Shown here: positions 31,729 through 44,074 of the stretch, one piece after another
How positions within the stretch are numbered: the first letter of the stretch is position 1
How the letters are laid out: each line of letters starts with the position of its first letter
Assembly: GCA_951804985.1 (NCBI GenBank)
Contig: OX638131.1
Span: forward strand, 37,169,544-37,233,543
Reading direction: 5' to 3'
Length of the DNA: 64,000 nucleotides
DNA from: Dryomyza anilis
Taxonomy: Eukaryota > Arthropoda > Insecta > Diptera > Dryomyzidae
The notes under the pieces: model-generated
What the model saw: only the letters and a program-made list of their open reading frames with translations
Databases searched by the model: none
Told to the model about the DNA's origin: nothing
Program-made: the position numbers and the translations under genes

Positions 31729-33771
31729 TGCTGTCCCTGTCGCTCTACTTTTGTAGCGCCCCTGTTGAAAAACCCTTTATAACAATTTTGTGAAATATAA
31801 GGTGAAATTTAAAACTACTTCGTTCTTTTAAAGTTGAAGAGTTTATTTAAAATTATTTTTTTTAAACAGAATACAAAAAATTTACAGCAAGAAAAATGCA
31901 TATATCAAATATGATAATAAAAAATGTAACTATTTACAATTTCCTGTTTAAACACCTATGATAATACATACAACTTTAACACTCGCCTCATATTTTATTT
32001 GAATTATTTTTTTTATTTAAATTTTGACACGAAATTTTGTCGTTTCAAAGATGAAAATCGAGTTCAGTTGTTATCCTGGTTCTGTTGTCAATTGTATATG
32101 TGTCTTATATGAAATGTCTGTCGTGCATTTTGTATGTGTGTCTATATGTTGATACATATAAATTTGAAATAATGGTATTTACATTACCATATTATGTGTG
32201 TGAGTGTTTGTATCAACGCATACATAAATAAATTCAGAGGAAATCAACAAGTGCTCTGTGATATATACAGCGTCGTATTTGTCGTCAGGATTAAAAACAT
32301 TTTTTGAAAGAAATGTACACAACAATTAAAATTCAATTACGAATAGTATAAATATTTACAAAATATTTACAAATATTTACAAAAAACAGATTAGTTTTGT
32401 GAGTTTTTTATGTATCAAGAACTCATATCTCTTAAACTACTGCAATTAGAAAACTGAAATTTTGCGTTTTTCTTAAGTTTAAATCATAAAACCATCCAAC
32501 AAAATTTCATTCATTTCGGAGATGGTGCTGCAAAAATTTTCTGTTGATTTTACGTGGAATAACCCATGCTCATACACCCAGTCCCAGATTAAATATACAG
32601 GGTGTTTGGTTCATCGATGTCAATAATTCATGGGGTCATTTTATGACTCAAATAAATAAGAAAATGTAAAATAAATAAATGTCTATATTTTGCACTCACA
32701 CTAAGAAAATAAGGATGATTACACTACAAAACTAAATGAGAAAGTAAATTCTATTATTTTTGTATTATTGGAAATGACCCGCAGAATTTGAATAAATAAA
32801 TTTCTTCGGATAAGTTTACGAGATTTCGAGCAATAACTTTTGTACTAAGCTTTCATAAAGGTGGTCACATATATTTGCAAATATCTCGCGTTTTATAAAA
32901 CTCATATGCTCAATTGTTATATCGAATGAAATGTAATTAAATATCCAACAAACATTTTTTACAACACTTTGGAATTGGTTCACTGGTTTAAGAGAACTCT
33001 GTAGAAGAAATCGAAAATGTAAATTTTTCCGACAAAAATTTTATTCAAAAATGCATTTAAAAAATGGCGAAAAATTGAAAACGCAAGATGATGCACAATT
33101 TGTAATATTCCAAAATTAGTCTGCACATTTTTAAAGGAAATGTTGTAGTAATAAAAGAAATCTATGGATAAATTTTGAGAACAAAAAAAAATCATGTGAA
33201 AGCATTAAATTGAGTATACACTAAAAAAATCGCATTTTATGTTTATACCCTATACCCATGGGTTACAAGTTATAAAATGAAAAAATGAGCGTGATCCGCA
33301 CACATTTTTTATTTTTTATTTTAATGCCTCTTTGTATAGCACTCAATTATATTGCTTTCACATAACTTTTTTTATCCACAAATGTTACCCATATATTTTT
33401 GTCATTGATAGCACAATTTCTTCGAAAGAGTGTGAACTAATTTTGGAAAATTAAATTTTGTGTATCATCTTACTTTCTCGATTTTTTCCATATTTTTAAA
33501 CTAATTTTTTTTTTAATTTTTGTTGAGTTCTTCTATCGAGTTCTCTTAAACTAGTAATCGAATTTAAAAATGTCCGTGAATTTTTTTTTTGGATATACAA
33601 TTACCTGTCATTCAATATAACACTTAATCATATGTGTTATTAAGAACGCGCGATATTTACAAATATATGTGAGCACCTTTATGAAAGCCCGTTTCAAAAG
33701 ATATTGGCCCAGTTTTTGTAAACCTATCCAAAGAAACATTATTAAACCATATTTTCGGAATCAGAGCGTCA
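31729..33771. other. upstream DNA with one TIR-element end
   Basis: 32596-32700 (TACAGGGTGTTTGGTTCATC, GATGTCAATAA) matches the outer arms of the foldback at 55904-57947. With 35380-35680 it may bracket one element of about 3 kb. The remainder is AT-rich with no gene. 33240-33300 has a weak DINE-like start (TTATACCCTATACCCATGGG). Confidence 0.45.
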
Positions 33772-34601
33772 TCTATATATATAAAACTCTTGGTCCGTCT
33801 GTCAGTCTGTCGGTCTGTCTGTCTGTCTGTTTGTTCCAGCATCACGTCTAAACCGCTGAACCGATTTAACTGAAATTTTGCACCAGGATACTATGGAGTC
33901 CGGAGGGTGTCATAGGCTATATATAGGCGAGATTGGACAAAGGGGCGTGGCACCCATACATCCCATACAACCTAAACTTTCAAAACGACATATCTCGGCA
34001 CATACACAAGCTAAGAAGATAAAACAAAAAACTCAAATACAAAAAAAATATACAAAAGCAACCACACCACATTAAAACTCACCACAATGAAAATCACCAC
34101 ACTAAAATTCACCACACTAAAACTCACCACACTAAAACTTACCACACTAAAACTCACCACAATAAAATTCACCACATTGAAACTCACCACAATAAAATTC
34201 ACCACACTAAAACTCACCACACTAAAACTTACCACACTAAAACTCACCACACCAAAATTCACCTCACCTAAACTCACCACACTGCAACTCATTCTACGGG
34301 AAAGAATTCTACCGGGAACAATTCTACCGTGATGAAGGGAAGATTTCTACCGAGAAGAATTCTACGGGAAAGCGTTCTATGGGGAAGAATTTTACGGGGC
34401 AGTCTGAGAAAAAATTTGAGAAAAGTTGTTTTGGCGGAGATTTATTATTTGTTTACTACATTTATAAAACAAATAATAAACTTCCACAGCCAAGCACGGG
34501 CCCCTGATATAAATAATAAAAATGTTTTTCACATTAATAAAATCTTTCCATATCTTTTAATTCACAAAATCTTGGCACGAGTCGTGCACGGGTCCAGCTA
34601 G
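33772..34601 (+). mobile_element. non-autonomous Helitron carrying a 15-bp minisatellite
   Basis: It shows all structural marks of a Helitron. The 5' end is TCTATATATATAAAACTC. The 3' end is CTAG, preceded at 10 nt by a short hairpin (GCACGAGTCGTGC, 34575-34587). Insertion is between A (33771) and T (34602). There is no target duplication and no terminal inverted repeat. It is 830 bp with no Rep/helicase gene, so it must be mobilised by another element. Internally it has a GTCTGTCT run (33799-33830) and a 15-bp array at 34073-34290. Confidence 0.9.
34073..34290 (-). repeat. 15-bp minisatellite inside the Helitron
   Basis: About 15 units of ACCACACTAAAACTC, the complement of the GTGGTGAGTTTTAGT unit at 11436-11690. 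It is followed by GGGAAAGAATTCTACC-type units to about 34400, again mirrored at 11380-11420. The shared pair of arrays indicates that the 11-kb locus derives from a related element. Confidence 0.9.
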
Positions 34602-36913
34602 TTTTACATAACACAAAAATAACCTTGACTGCTGCGCAGAATAACTGTTGTGTAGTGCTACCAGAAATATCACAGTCCTAAATATCAAGAAATTTACAAA
34701 TTATTTAGATCGTTGTTGAGACAACCATCTCTCAAACATCTCTCAAACATCCCTCAAATACGATAAATATTGCTATAGAAAACATCAATTAAACAACTTA
34801 CAAATAGGAGGATAGTTAAGAAATATTTGGAAAAGGTACTTCATTAGAATTCGCGGAGTCATTTTTATTGAATTGAAATAAAGCAAACGGAAGAACAAAG
34901 TCCGACCGGCGATGCTGTCATCAAAGTAAACTCTGAAAAGAAATATTCTCCTGATAATTTCAATCCCAGAAAATGTTATTTTCACTTTTACCATTAAAAT
35001 GTAATATTTGAGTTGACACTTTTTTACACCATTGGATTTACATAATTGTTGTAGATAAATCGATCGTAAGGAAAAAGTACGCCATTTTCCTTTTTTATAG
35101 CAGTGAAATGTCAAAATAACTCAACAGTTTTGAAGCAAATGTCTAAGAACTCAGGATGTTTGCTATCAGTTAACTGAAAATTTCTCAATTTTCATTGCTG
35201 TTGTGGCAAACAGCTCGTAACTATCTGCATATATGTCATATTTAAAAAAATATTTATGGTTTTGCTGCAACTTTATTGAAACTTTTGGGATGTTTGAATA
35301 TTTGTTACAAGGTGTAAATTTAAACAGATAATTGCAGCAAGACTTTCATAAACATCTTATAACGAAATTTGGAGAAAATCAATAACAAAGTCAAAATTTA
35401 AATTTTTATTTTTGTAAATTTGAACTTTACGTTCATTTTAAAAAAGGAGTTCAAAAATTGTTATACCATTGGAGAGGTAATTTAATTGTCTAAAAAATAA
35501 GTAAAAAATAATTTATTAAAAGATTATACTTTATAACCAAATTTCTTGAGTAGGTTATGTCAGTAATATGCATTTCTTATTCACCTTGTATCTCAAACAT
35601 GGTGTTTTACACTTTTTTTTATTTAATATTTTCTTTTTATATTATTTGAGTCATAGATTGACCACCTGAATTATTAACATTTCTCAACTATCTAATGAGT
35701 TTAAAAATACTAAAAATATTTCTAACATTTATATTAAACACACAAGTACTTCACATTTAATATTTTGAACCTTTGTCCCTGTTAACTTAAATGAGTTTCG
35801 CTCTACTATACTTTGAAATATAATTTGACAGCGTGTCGAAATTAGCCTAAGGCGATTCTGTCCCACAACTAACACGATCTGTGAGTTGGCTTTTGTTAAA
35901 TTTGTTTTTCATAACAAAGAATGGGATTTTCTTAATTTTATAAGTAAATTTCACATATTAAGCTTCAGGCATCTTGATTTTTGCATGATAAGAAATACAA
36001 AAAAAGAAAACTGAAATAAACCTACAAAAGCAAGGGGCGAAAACTCAGTAAGTTTCATTGACAATGCTTTTATATATTTGGGGTTTTTTTCTGCATACCA
36101 CAATTTAACTGCAGGCATGAATCCGAAGCCATTTAAATGTGGCCATGCGCTCATAATTTGATGAGCTGAAGCTGAATAAATAAATGTAGTACCTATAGAA
36201 TATGTTTTAAAATTACAGTTTTTTTTTTACAATCAGTTTACTCAACTTTGAGGCAATTTTTTATGCAAACAACATTTAGATTTGCCGTGGCTAATTTAGC
36301 GGTTTATTATATTTCCATTACATTTCATTTGAATATCAATAGATAAAAAGGAATATTACTTATTGAAACATATTAACAATGGAAATGTGAAAAATAAATA
36401 TAAAAAATTTTGTTTTTTTTTATCTTAACGTCTGCATTATATTTACATTTTTTCTGCCACATAAAGTAAATCAATGATGGGGAATAATGAAATCATCAGC
36501 ACTATTTTCGATTCCACCTCGAGGGTCGGTCTTTGGACACTATTTATTTCATATATATTACGCATAGAGACAAACAAAAAATTGCATGCTTTGCTGTAAT
36601 CTTTAATGGTTACGCCAGATAGATAGTACATATATACGAAAAATAAGTTACACTGAAATAAATATTGGAAAGAATAAAAACTATTAAACTATGGGACACG
36701 TGACTGTTAATCGATCTTTATCTATCACTGAACTACTAGAAAGTTATACAAGCAGAGTCAGTTTTTGAAATGCATTTTATTTACATTTTCTATTTGACAT
36801 TTTTGGTTTTTAAATTTTATAGATTTATTTTGAAATTTTATGAGATATGTGCTACGAAATAATCGATATTGTACAGTTGATGACCGTGTATATCCCATTA
36901 AAGAGTTTTGCCC
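34602..36913. other. upstream DNA; one inverted TIR-family end
   Basis: 35380-35680 matches the right arm of the foldback at 57600-57947 (AACTTTACGTTCATTTTAAA, GTAATTTAATTGTCTAAAA, AGTAATATGCATTT). Everything else is AT-rich with no supportable gene. Confidence 0.45.
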
Positions 36914-37732
36914 TAGATATCATCACTATCATGCCAAAGGGGCGAATGTGTAATTTTTGATATTATCCATTTTTGAATGTAGTTTTCCCCAAGTACACTG
37001 TGCCAAAATGATGTTTGATTTTGTTGGATATTTTTACCCACAAAAGACAGAATTCGAAAAATTGAATATTTTGTCATGCCAAAAGGGCGAATCATTTCGT
37101 TTTTATGCCATAACTTTTTATTGTTATAAGATAAAATAGGGGTGTGAGTGTATTAATTGTTGGTTTTTAAAACACCTATCGATAATTTTAAATAATTATT
37201 TTAAAATATTTTTTGAATTTTTATTATTTGCTAGAAAACTGTTTGGAAAATTATTTTAAAGTAATGATGCCAATCGATAGATGCTTTCAAAATAAACAAT
37301 TAATGTTTCCACACCACTATTTTATTTTGCATCAAAAAAGAGTTATAGCGAAAAAACGAAAAGATTCGCCCTTTTGGCATGAAAAGATTTAAAATTTTTC
37401 GAATTTTTTCGTTTTTCTCCCATAACTCTTTATTGGTGCAAGATAAAATAATGGTATAAACGCATTAATTGTTTGTTTTTAAAGAACCTATCGATTGACA
37501 TCATTATTTAAAAATTTGCCAAACATTTTTTTTGCAAATAACAAATGGCAAATTAATATTTGGAAAATTATTTTAAAATAATAATGATAAATAGCAATGA
37601 TAATTGATGAAAAAATCAAAATAACAAAAAAAAATGTTGTAATTTTTAAAGCACTTCAAACTTTAAAATTTGATTCTCAACATTTTTAAAAATACAGATT
37701 CGCCCCTTTATCATGACAGTGCCGATATGGTC
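36914..37732. mobile_element. foldback family D, copy 1 (GGGGCGAAT ends)
   Basis: The left end ATCACTATCATGCCAAAGGG-GCGAA is mirrored by the right end TTCGCCCCTTTATCATGACA. Internal mirrored motifs are CAAAAGGGCGAATCATTTCG (37079) and TTCGCCCTTTTGGCATGA (37365). AAGTTATGG/CCATAACTT and CTATCGATTG repeat inside. No ORF. The second, expanded copy is near 61600-63085. Confidence 0.7.
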
Positions 37733-37945
37733 TAATATAAATGTATACCAAATGTTATTTAAATCGATCCTGTACTTTTTGAGTTATCACTAAAAATATG
37801 CAAATAAAACATGTTGATCAAAACTCAAGTTCGCACATTTCAGGTATACAGGCCGTTTGCAGATATTGCAGTTCACTGAAATATTGAAATTTAATTCATG
37901 CAAATTGTACAAAATTCCTCTTCTACTTCTTCTTCTTCAGATGAA
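37733..37945. other. spacer with TTC microsatellite
   Basis: Ends in CTTCTACTTCTTCTTCTTCA, which abuts the mariner fragment. No other feature. Confidence 0.5.
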
Positions 37946-38216
37946 GTTCCTTAAAGCGGTTAGCCCCTACCTCCTTGGCAATTTTTTTAAAAGACCAACT
38001 AGGTTGTTTTTTGAAAAATTTTAATTATATTTTCTCGCACTTCCACTTCGTATGCCATTTTCGCGTTAAATAAATTTTGTATTGACTATAACTGACACAA
38101 ATTATTTTGTGCCATTTAATTCAGAGCTACTATGATCAAATTTTTTAAATTGGAATCTTGCAATAGCACATTATGGGAAGATATGTAACGGACAATTTTA
38201 TTCGACGCACTCCTTA
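37946..38216 (-). pseudogene. DD37E mariner, 5' end fragment
   Basis: The reverse complement of the first about 300 bp of the 6322-7613 element: terminal repeat (ACAATTTTATTCGACGCACT at the right edge) and the transposase N-terminus (start codon complement CAT near 38056). It has an internal deletion of about 27 bp. It is inserted at TA in a fragment of family C, which resumes at 38217. Confidence 0.85.
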
Positions 38217-38340
38217 TATTAAGAAGAACTTGACAATGGTTTTTATTTTTCTAAGTGCAAATACTTGTCCAAAAATTGAAATTTCCCACATTACCCCATG
38301 TTCCACATTACCCTAGACTCTTCTACTAATAATAATTTTA
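38217..38340. mobile_element. repeat family C, right-end fragment
   Basis: It matches 19865-19976: AACTTGACAATGGTTTTTAT, CACATTACCCCATG, TCTTCTACTAAT. Only the right end is present. Confidence 0.7.
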
Positions 38341-38920
38341 AAATAAGAGCTCTACAAATAGAATTCATACTAGAATTCAAATGGAATTTATAATTTTCTA
38401 ATTGATGTACGAAAAACTGTAGTATGTAATGCTAAGTTTTCAATTGTGTTAAAAAAATACATTTTTAAATTTTAAAATGCACGCCCTTTTATGAACAAAA
38501 TATCTGCTAATAATTTAATTCAAAATATATAATATTTAGTTTTAAATAAAATTAATGACGCATATTTATAGAGAATTTAGAGACAACATTAAAGTCTACT
38601 TTTATGAAAATGTTCAAAAAAAAAAAAAAGGCAAGGATCTGATTTTAATTTTAAAATCGACTTTAAATCTTTTATAAATATGCGCCAATTGCTTTTATGA
38701 TTAGGACTTATTTAATGTTTTTATTTATGATATATTTCATAATGAATTTACTCCTAAATATTAGGTTATATTTCATCATTTATTTCGGACTTAATTCATC
38801 ATTTGTTCAGAGTTATTTCATTTTTAGATGTTGATTTTCTCTTAGGATTTCTCACATTAGGATTTTAAATAATAGGCGTTTTTTTGAATGATTTAAAAAA
38901 AAACAATAACAAATCGAAAG
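38341..38920. other. no feature
   Basis: AT-rich DNA between repeats with a poly(A) run at 38621. Nothing recognised. Confidence 0.4.
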
Positions 38921-39611
38921 CAGTTGGGAAGGTTAGATCACATGGAAAATTTTAAAGTAGGTTTTAGTATGATAGTTAGGATTATCAATATTATAGTCGG
39001 TCTAAGCCGACTATAAATACCCTACACATATGTGTAGTTATCATTAAAAGTGGTATATAGGTCACCAGGGTATACGAATCGTGAAAATAATTACAAACTT
39101 TCAATCTCTGAAGAATTTCCATTCATTTGATACCCATATTTACAAATGGGTAGGTGTACCGAATTTCACTTTTTTTGTTTGGAACCACAAGTCTTTTCGC
39201 CGGAAACCATTGTTTTTATGTATTTGAGCATGAGTCAATATATATTTGACCAAAAAACGTTTTCCTAAGCACGTATACAGTAAAATTGATCTGTAGATAT
39301 AAATTTTATACGAGGTATTTGAACATAAGTGGTCGGTTCTCAGGTCACAATAGACCGATCATGCCAATTTTCTTGTTCAGACAGCTTAGATATATAAGTA
39401 ATCTAAATCTTCATTGCTCTAGCTCTTCTATTTTTTCTGTAATCGTGATTTCAACAGACAGACGGACAGACGGACATCGCTAAATCGACTCAGGAGGTCA
39501 TGCTGATCAAGAATATATATACTTTTCCATACCGGAGATGCTTCCTTATGGGTGTTACAAACGGCGTACCAAACTGAATATACCCTTTCACTTTTAGTGT
39601 AAGGTATAAAA
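38921..39611 (-). mobile_element. DINE-1/mini-me-like element, family B copy 3
   Basis: Same orientation as family B copy 1. CAGTTGGGAAGGTTAGATCA at the left, palindrome GTCGGTCTAAGCCGAC, a very short GACA/GACG tract (39459-39476), and CACTTTTAGTGTAAGGTATA at the right. The microsatellite is the shortest of the complete copies. Confidence 0.85.
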
Positions 39612-39714
39612 ATAAATCATACGGACCGTTTCGGATACAGCTAAGTATACTCATCACTGATCTTTGTGTGATGACGATGTGATAACATCAAATGTTTCGT
39701 ATATATGAACACAA

Positions 39715-39791
39715 TTTTTATACCCTACACTAAGAGTGAAAGGGTATATTCAGTTTGGTACGCCGTTTGTAACACCCAGAAGGAAGCATCT
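39715..39791 (+). mobile_element. DINE-1/mini-me-like family B, 77-bp end fragment
   Basis: Only TTTATACCCTACACTAAGAG through AGGAAGCATCT remains. Sequence then switches to unrelated DNA with CATCGATG motifs. Confidence 0.8.
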
Positions 39792-42596
39792 ATTGAATAC
39801 ATCGATGTATTTTTCGATGTATCGAATCACTCTTAAATTCATATTTGCGAATCGAAACTAGCTCAATTTAATTAAATTTGATTATTCATGGAATTCTATG
39901 TGAAATTAAACACTTTAAATTACCATTTGCTTCATACATCGTTTTCGTGTCTTTCTCAAAATGACATAACATGGACTTTGTTTTTGATTCCCAACGCCTT
40001 AATAATTTCGAATCATAGGAATAAGTTTCAGTAAAACTCTTATTTATTTTAACTTAACCTTTTTGGGTATTTGACATATAAAAACTTATAAAATCTTCAT
40101 CAAAATTTAAATTATTTATTTAATAATTTTTGATTCGATGCATCGATTACATCAATGTTTTTGTTCGATACATCGGCAAACATCGATGTAACGAGTCGAT
40201 ATATTATATCGACCAAAACATTAATTTTTTTAAGATATACATCACTAATTGCGACGGCAACTAAATTCAAAATGAGATATAAACAATATTAAGTTGATTC
40301 AACAGATAGTTGGTTATATTGACTAAATAACATAACATTAGGTTGTAGCAACCAACATTTATTTGATTCAACTGCGAAATCAGTTGTTTTGTAGAAAAGC
40401 GATGCAAGAGATTTTGTGCTGCGGACAGATCGTGCCACGTGTGAAACAATATTTTGAATTGTTTTAAGGCTTAGTTTCTTCAACAAGAGACATACAGAGT
40501 TCTTGCTATTTTGTTTCTATATGTTGTATTTCTATATGCAGCCCTAGCGTAAAGTCAGTGTCACAACAAGTTGTTGGTAATTCCCGATGTAGTATGTACA
40601 GATCGGAAATTGCCGCCGATTCGTTGTGCTGCTGACTTCATGTAAATTGGCTGATTTCTTGTAATTAAATTGGCTACCACAATTAAACAAATTGGTTGTT
40701 TCAACTGATGCGTGTTGTTGCAACAACGAATGTTGACAGAACTAAATAAATCGGTTGGCAAAAAAATACGGTTGCCCCAACTGATTCGTACAAGGTTCCG
40801 GCAGTTTAGAAACAGTTCTTTTAAATATTTCAAACAGACAACGGCTGGATTTATATCAAAGCTGCCTGTTATCTGCTCATTCTCCAAATATACACTTCCC
40901 CAATACTTCCATTTATCTGTGTGTTTGCCGGAAATATTTTCGGAAAAATGCTCGAAATATTATGCTCCAATTTTTCGCAGTGTTCAAAATAAATATCAGT
41001 AATAATCTGCCGCATGAAGCCAAAAAGGCAGCGAACAGAAGGGCGACGGCGGGTGGCGCTGTAATTCTTTCCTGACTGAATGTGTTGCACGAGCATTTAT
41101 CGCTTTGTGCAGAGAGCGACGAGCTACTGTGAAATGTCTTTTATGGCATTTCTTTTGCATGTGGCAAGTGTAGTTGGTGCCGTCGGCAAACAAAGTTGTA
41201 TGAAAAGAATGATGCCAGTCCAAAAAAATATCCATCTGCGCTGCGCAGCGCACGCTAAACCAGGAAGTTATTTAACCTATATTTATGCAACTTTGTTGTA
41301 CTTGTTATTATTGTTGTTGTTTAGTCCTTTCAGGACCTCCCAACTGCAGTCGTTTTGTTTTAAGTATTCAGACTATGATATTCATTGTTTTCATTATATG
41401 GTGTGAATGACGTTTAAGTGTTGCAGAGTACCATTTTTAGTAGGGAACAAACTATCGGTCATAATGAATGTGCTAAATAGAAAGAAATACTAGACTTTTT
41501 GAAAATAATAAATATGGCTCCAGATTAAAAAAAAAAAAATCGACTACATTTCATTTTGTGGAATCCAGAATTGAAACTAGAGATGGGCCGTGCCGTTCTG
41601 TTTTCGTGTCACGCGCGAAAATGTGAGTTCGTGCATGCAAATCTCCGTAAGTGCTAGTTGTTGTCGTGCCCGTGCCTCTAAAATCAGACACGCGCCCATT
41701 AAAGATTTTTTTATAGTTTCTACCCAAATTAAAAAAAACCCTTACTTCAGAAAATAAAAATTCCGTGGTATTTTAATCTTTTCCTTGAAATCTGTGGTTC
41801 TAGTTTTAGTTATAGATTTAAGAGAATAAAACAGTATCAAACTTAATTTTTGAATTATTTATTACAGGGACTAAAACCCTTTGTAATATCGGTACAGGAT
41901 TGGGTTCCAAGATTTTTCAAATTGTGATTCCGGTTCCGATGCCTGTTCCAACCAAAAAATTAAATGAGTTACGATTCCGGTTCCATATATTTTTTATGGG
42001 ACTAAAATATCTGTTCCGGTTCTGGATCCAAGATTTTTAAAATATCGGTTCCGATTTCGCTTCAAAACAGAAAAAATATATGGGTTTCGATTCCAGTTCC
42101 GAATCCACACATTTTTAATAACGTTTCCGATTCCAGTTCCAAAAATCTAAACGGTTCCGGTATTATTTTTCACGTTTCGCCTGCTTTTTTATGTTTATTC
42201 GTGCTTTTTTCGTGTTTTGTGGTGTTTCTTCGTGACTCTTTATAACCCGTACTTTATCGTGCTTCTCGTGCGTGCTATTAAATTCACTCGTGGAGCTCGT
42301 GCTCGTGCGTGTCACCTATTGGCCCGTGCCCGTGCCATCAAAAACAGGCACGCGCTCATCTTTAATTAAAACCCAAATTTATAACTGTTTCGATTTTCTC
42401 CTCAAAATGGTTTCGGTTTATTGGTGCCAAGTTACGGATTCGATTACCATTTATTTTTGAAATTTGGTCCTAGGAGTTTATATATTTATACTACTGAATA
42501 TGAATTGTTGACACAACGATAAACTTCAATAATAAAATAAAATTTTCAAAATCAGTTCTTTAAATACTAAAAAAAACCTAAAAAGGAACAAAGGAA
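39792..42596. other. upstream DNA with minor repeats
   Basis: 39795-40210 repeats CATCGATGTA/TACATCGATG motifs. 40250-40800 has scattered inverted TTGGTTGC/GCAACCAA motifs, resembling a MITE-like foldback. 40880-40990 matches 45250-45330 inversely (CACTTCCCC, CCATTTATCT). 41580-42365 is rich in CGTG/GCACG words and has loosely inverted ends (AGATGGGCCGTGCC / GGCACGCGCTCATCT). 40990-41270 is single-copy-looking and GC-richer. No gene is supported. Confidence 0.4.
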
Positions 42597-42964
42597 CACG
42601 TAGAGAAAACACATGATTTTTGCAACAAAACAATTATTGGACTAGTCACAGAATGATTGCTAAGATCATAAATGATTACAATTATCATTTCCAAATTTTT
42701 TATAATGATTCTGTTATTCATTTAATGATTTCTAGAAGCATAGAGAGTACATAATATGCAAGGGAATCCAGAGAGAAAAATGATTTAAGATAAAAAATGC
42801 ACAGGCTGCACATTCGCTGCACAAAAAGAGCGAATGTTACCATTGCTCAATCATTTTACAAGATTGCCACAATCATGGAAACATGATTACTGCAATAATA
42901 ATTCCAATCATCGAATGATGCCCTCAAAACATGATTGTGGTGATCATGTATTTTTTGTGCGTGA
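42597..42964. mobile_element. ATGATT-rich MITE with CACG ends
   Basis: The left end CACGTAGAGAAAACACATGA and the right end complement (CACGCACAAAAAATACATGA) form imperfect inverted repeats. The interior has many ATGATT/AATCAT words. No ORF. Confidence 0.6.
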
Positions 42965-44074
42965 AGTTATAATATGACGAAAGTACCAACTAAAACAATA
43001 AAACAACTTCATTAAATAGTCGAAATACTCAATTGATTCATACAAACGCCAATCCACACATTTTTCTATATCGATTGAATATTCGTAAAACAAAACATTA
43101 AGTATGACATTTTCTGTATTGCGGCTGTAGTAGCGACAAAGTCCCCAAAAATAAAAAAAAGAAACCTTATCACGCTATCCTCATCATCCATACGAAGCTG
43201 CTTAAGGCCTCATCAGTTTTGCACAGATTTGTAGTGTTATGATGGTAATAAAATCAACAACAACAACCACTGCATTAGTTGGAAAAATTACTGAAAATGT
43301 TTATCTGTTATTTTGTTGTTTTTTTCGTTTTCGGGTATAGTGGGTGGAGCACATAGTGGTTGTGGTGCTGAACGCTGAACGCTGACAAAGTCAAACGCCA
43401 GCAAATATTTAATTTATTTGTGTTAGGGATATAAATAGCTATGGTACTTAGATTTGCATAGATACATTAACTTATCCAGCGTAGTATGGATACTGAGATT
43501 AGGTTTTAAAAATCCACGCCTTTCGAAATGTTGTGTGTCAGTTTTTGGACATATTTGATTGAAAAACTTTGGTGGTTTTAAAATTGGCGGTTACTTTTTC
43601 ATGTTTTTTTTTCAGTATGTGTTAATTTTTTTATAGTCGGAGATAACATGAAAAAGTTTTTTTATCGTAAACTAAATTTTATATTAATTTATACTTTATG
43701 AATCACAAAATTCTCTACCTGACTCAAAAATTTAACTTTTTAGTTTACCTTTAATAGATGTTTACATACTGCTTCAAATTTGCATTTTATAATATATAAA
43801 CTTCATATAATTCAAAGAAGAGCCGATGAAATAACATAACATAACGATGACAAGAAATAACATAACCAAGATTTAAAACCTAAATAAATAACTTTTCAAA
43901 TTTCAATTCCGGTTTTTTCCCTACTTTCAGTTTTAAGTTTTATAACGAAATACCGGTCCCAAAATACGGTTTCGATTTATGTTTTTGTATTAAGGTTATT
44001 ATTAATTTTTTTAGTATCTATCTAGTAACAAGAACTAAACTCAAAATATCGAAAAATATAAATTGTAATTAAAA
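42965..44074. other. no feature
   Basis: AT-rich upstream DNA. 43360-43390 has a short direct duplication (GAACGCTGAACGCTGA). No gene or repeat family recognised. Confidence 0.4.
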
